64,000 nt of DNA. Origin: CAYVFC01 sp964450715 (GTDB taxonomy: Bacteria; Myxococcota_A; Polyangia; Polyangiales; JAFGIB01). The stretch is from contig CAYVFC010000016.1 of NCBI GenBank assembly GCA_964450715.1, positions 21,967-85,966 on the forward strand, read 5' to 3'. A program made the position numbers and the translations under genes. A model generated the notes under the pieces. The model ran no database searches, was not told the origin of the DNA, and saw only the letters and a program-made list of their open reading frames with translations. This document shows positions 63,601-64,000 of this stretch, piece after piece (within the stretch, counting starts at the first letter, position 1; each line of letters starts with the position of its first letter).

Positions 63601-63900
63601 ACCGAGGCCCAGCTCTGGCGCGAGCGCAGCTTTGCCGTGTACACCGACCAGGGCATCCTGCGCGGCGTCTTCGACCGCGTGCTCATCTTCGAGGACGGCT
63701 CCGGCCTGCCGCGCTCGGCCGTCATCATGGACTACAAGACCGATGACGTCTCGGGCGACCGCCTCGGCGCCGCGATCGAACGCTACCGCCCGCAGCTCGG
63801 CGCCTACCGGCAGGCGCTCGGGGCCATGCTCGATCTGGGCGAGGACGCGATCGAGTGCCAGTTACTCTTCGTATGCGAGGGCCTGGTGGAAAGGGTTTGA
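60619..63900 (+). CDS. addA: AddA-like UvrD-family helicase-nuclease
   Basis: A 1093-residue SF1 helicase. Walker A ASAGSGKT (16-23), motif II VDEFQDTS, motif V-type HAAKGLEFDIAVLPEL, and a C-terminal nuclease with RGVFDRVL and VIMDYKTDD. It unwinds and degrades broken DNA ends with AddB for recombinational repair. The two genes form a translationally coupled pair. Length is close to AddA of other bacteria. Confidence 0.91.
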   Translation: MSVERPPLSPHLVIRASAGSGKTYRLTTRYLELLRALPDGTGPEAILATTFTRKAAGEILGRIFNRLAEAAENPESLRELEGDIKREAGGPSQPLDAEQCVALLRKLAENLHRVAVGTIDSFFNRVAQSFPFELDLPVDCRLAGEGEAVEEQLRDDAVDALLESGRQEARALLETLLLQQQPGRASRSVAAKLSGLVGSLYRIYLEAPEPECWSALQVPVAPGEQELGRMISALAVLEPDLPRTKAGKPSSGWRKAWEQILRDCREGLWQQAAERGLVAKVVSGEASYYKLPISDAWREPCQVIARQAAFEVLGQLRERTLSAYQLLQQYDGHYRRLQRRQGVVTFNDVTRRLARDLPALGDEVVSDLYYRLDGRISHILVDEFQDTSIDQWSVLNPLVDEVVSTGDRTRSYFCVGDTKQSIYGWRGGCSELFDRVASLYAERGLQQQSLNVSYRSSPLVLQAVNRAFSSMQENCLLQDVPETAERWDAEFAPHRAVEKNERIPGYVRYMTTVAAGGAGQFADDSPGEDSEPDEPDDAAPAATGGHEDFVAEQIETICASSPGRSVGILVRSHDMARKLLHALDSRGVRASGEGGNPLTDTAAVNAVLSAILLADHPGDSAAAFHLAHSPLGPITGLGPDDNAARAAVVSRAIRARLLERGYASVIAGWTRELAPGCDRRSLLRLVQLTVQADGYDAERTLRPADFVAAMKSVRVEQPTSAPVRVMTIHAAKGLEFDIAVLPELHTGWRADLSWVVERAEPAGPVTGVFHSDARRARYSPQLERARHQQLARERFEDLCTLYVAMTRAKNALYLLAPAFKLNRDGSLGKRKSSAALLLQQLVADPAERLRAAQPEQALYEIGDPNWADALQQPTAAATDDLPPLAGPVVRESRRPVRSFAVVAPSSLESAGTVTGRDLLGLGAEEGRRYGSLMHAWLEQVEYLDQEGGVPDDCLLIEIAAREAPGAAEQWLAERLAEFRQILRRPAIAEKLRRGTEAQLWRERSFAVYTDQGILRGVFDRVLIFEDGSGLPRSAVIMDYKTDDVSGDRLGAAIERYRPQLGAYRQALGAMLDLGEDAIECQLLFVCEGLVERV

Positions 63901-63909
63901 GTGGTGTAG

Positions 63910-63930
63910 GGGAGGGGCTTGCCCCCTCCC
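63910..63930 (+). terminator. Putative terminator after addA
   Basis: An 8-bp perfect GC stem (GGGAGGGG with CCCCTCCC) around a 5-nt loop, ten bases after the addA stop. No T-run follows, so termination strength is uncertain. The last 70 bases of the window show no further feature. Confidence 0.45.
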
Positions 63931-64000
63931 GCTGAGACGTCAAAAGGGCGGGCGCAAGGCCTCACCATTAGTCACATTTTTCGCCGATCTTCTCGCCGAC

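Overview
The window looks like a draft-assembly contig (100-N gap at 36712-36811) from a high-GC Myxococcota (deltaproteobacterial) genome. Evidence: two proteins end in MYXO-CTERM-type tails (a GCGCS motif, one hydrophobic helix, then an Arg-rich end); there are many lipoproteins with long Gly/Ala/Ser linkers; and there are radical SAM/SPASM, GH9, VWA and multiheme-cytochrome surface proteins. No rRNA, tRNA or CRISPR array was recognised.

Layout. 0-0.6 kb: a palindromic element and a frameshifted integrase remnant. 0.85-2 kb: an AAA_14/DUF4143 ATPase. 2-7.7 kb: two paralogous secreted alpha/beta-hydrolase lipoproteins in inverted orientation around an AraC-type regulator and a VWA lipoprotein. 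7.8-9.8 kb: a second copy of the integrase-tail repeat, a degenerate J-domain gene and a broken upstream partner. 10-13 kb: a GH9-type secreted glycosidase with MYXO-CTERM. 13-15.5 kb: an unusual lower-GC membrane protein, a beta-barrel protein and a lipA fragment. 15.6-18.8 kb: a three-gene operon of a membrane-anchored Cys-rich protein and two radical SAM/SPASM enzymes. 19-23.6 kb: a nitronate monooxygenase-like flavoprotein, an OPA-type MFS transporter and a third hydrolase lipoprotein followed by a 21-bp perfect hairpin. 23.9-30.1 kb: an RsbT-like kinase, then a tight minus-strand operon ACP > radical SAM > radical SAM > ketosynthase > ketosynthase > hotdog thioesterase in visibly AT-richer DNA. 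30.4-40.4 kb: a lipoprotein of five PPC-like repeats on Pro-rich linkers, a pentaheme cytochrome carrying at least 18 Cys-rich 74-residue repeats and a MYXO-CTERM tail, and a Rieske-like protein. 40.9-48.5 kb: the pbpC/alpha-2-macroglobulin pair. 48.5-56.6 kb: RelE/Phd and Doc toxin-antitoxin pairs, a pseudopilin with a very basic leader, a cysteine-peptidase/metallopeptidase fusion, two more esterases and an Abhydrolase_10-like fragment. 56.7-63.9 kb: a PEP-synthase regulator and the AddB/AddA repair nuclease-helicase.

How the genes fit together. The theme is the cell envelope and exterior: secreted esterases and glycosidase for polymers, large surface proteins with repeat stalks, envelope protection by PbpC and alpha-2-macroglobulin, and an extracytoplasmic pentaheme cytochrome. 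Three candidates stand out as undescribed systems: the two-radical-SAM/two-ketosynthase/ACP/thioesterase operon (24.6-30.1 kb), the Cys-rich anchored protein with two SPASM enzymes (15.6-18.8 kb), and the pentaheme cytochrome on a long Cys-rich repeat stalk (34-39.7 kb). Gene fragments (integrase, lipA, Abhydrolase_10) and dispersed repeats show repeated rearrangement. All functions are inferred from reading motifs by eye; no database search was run.
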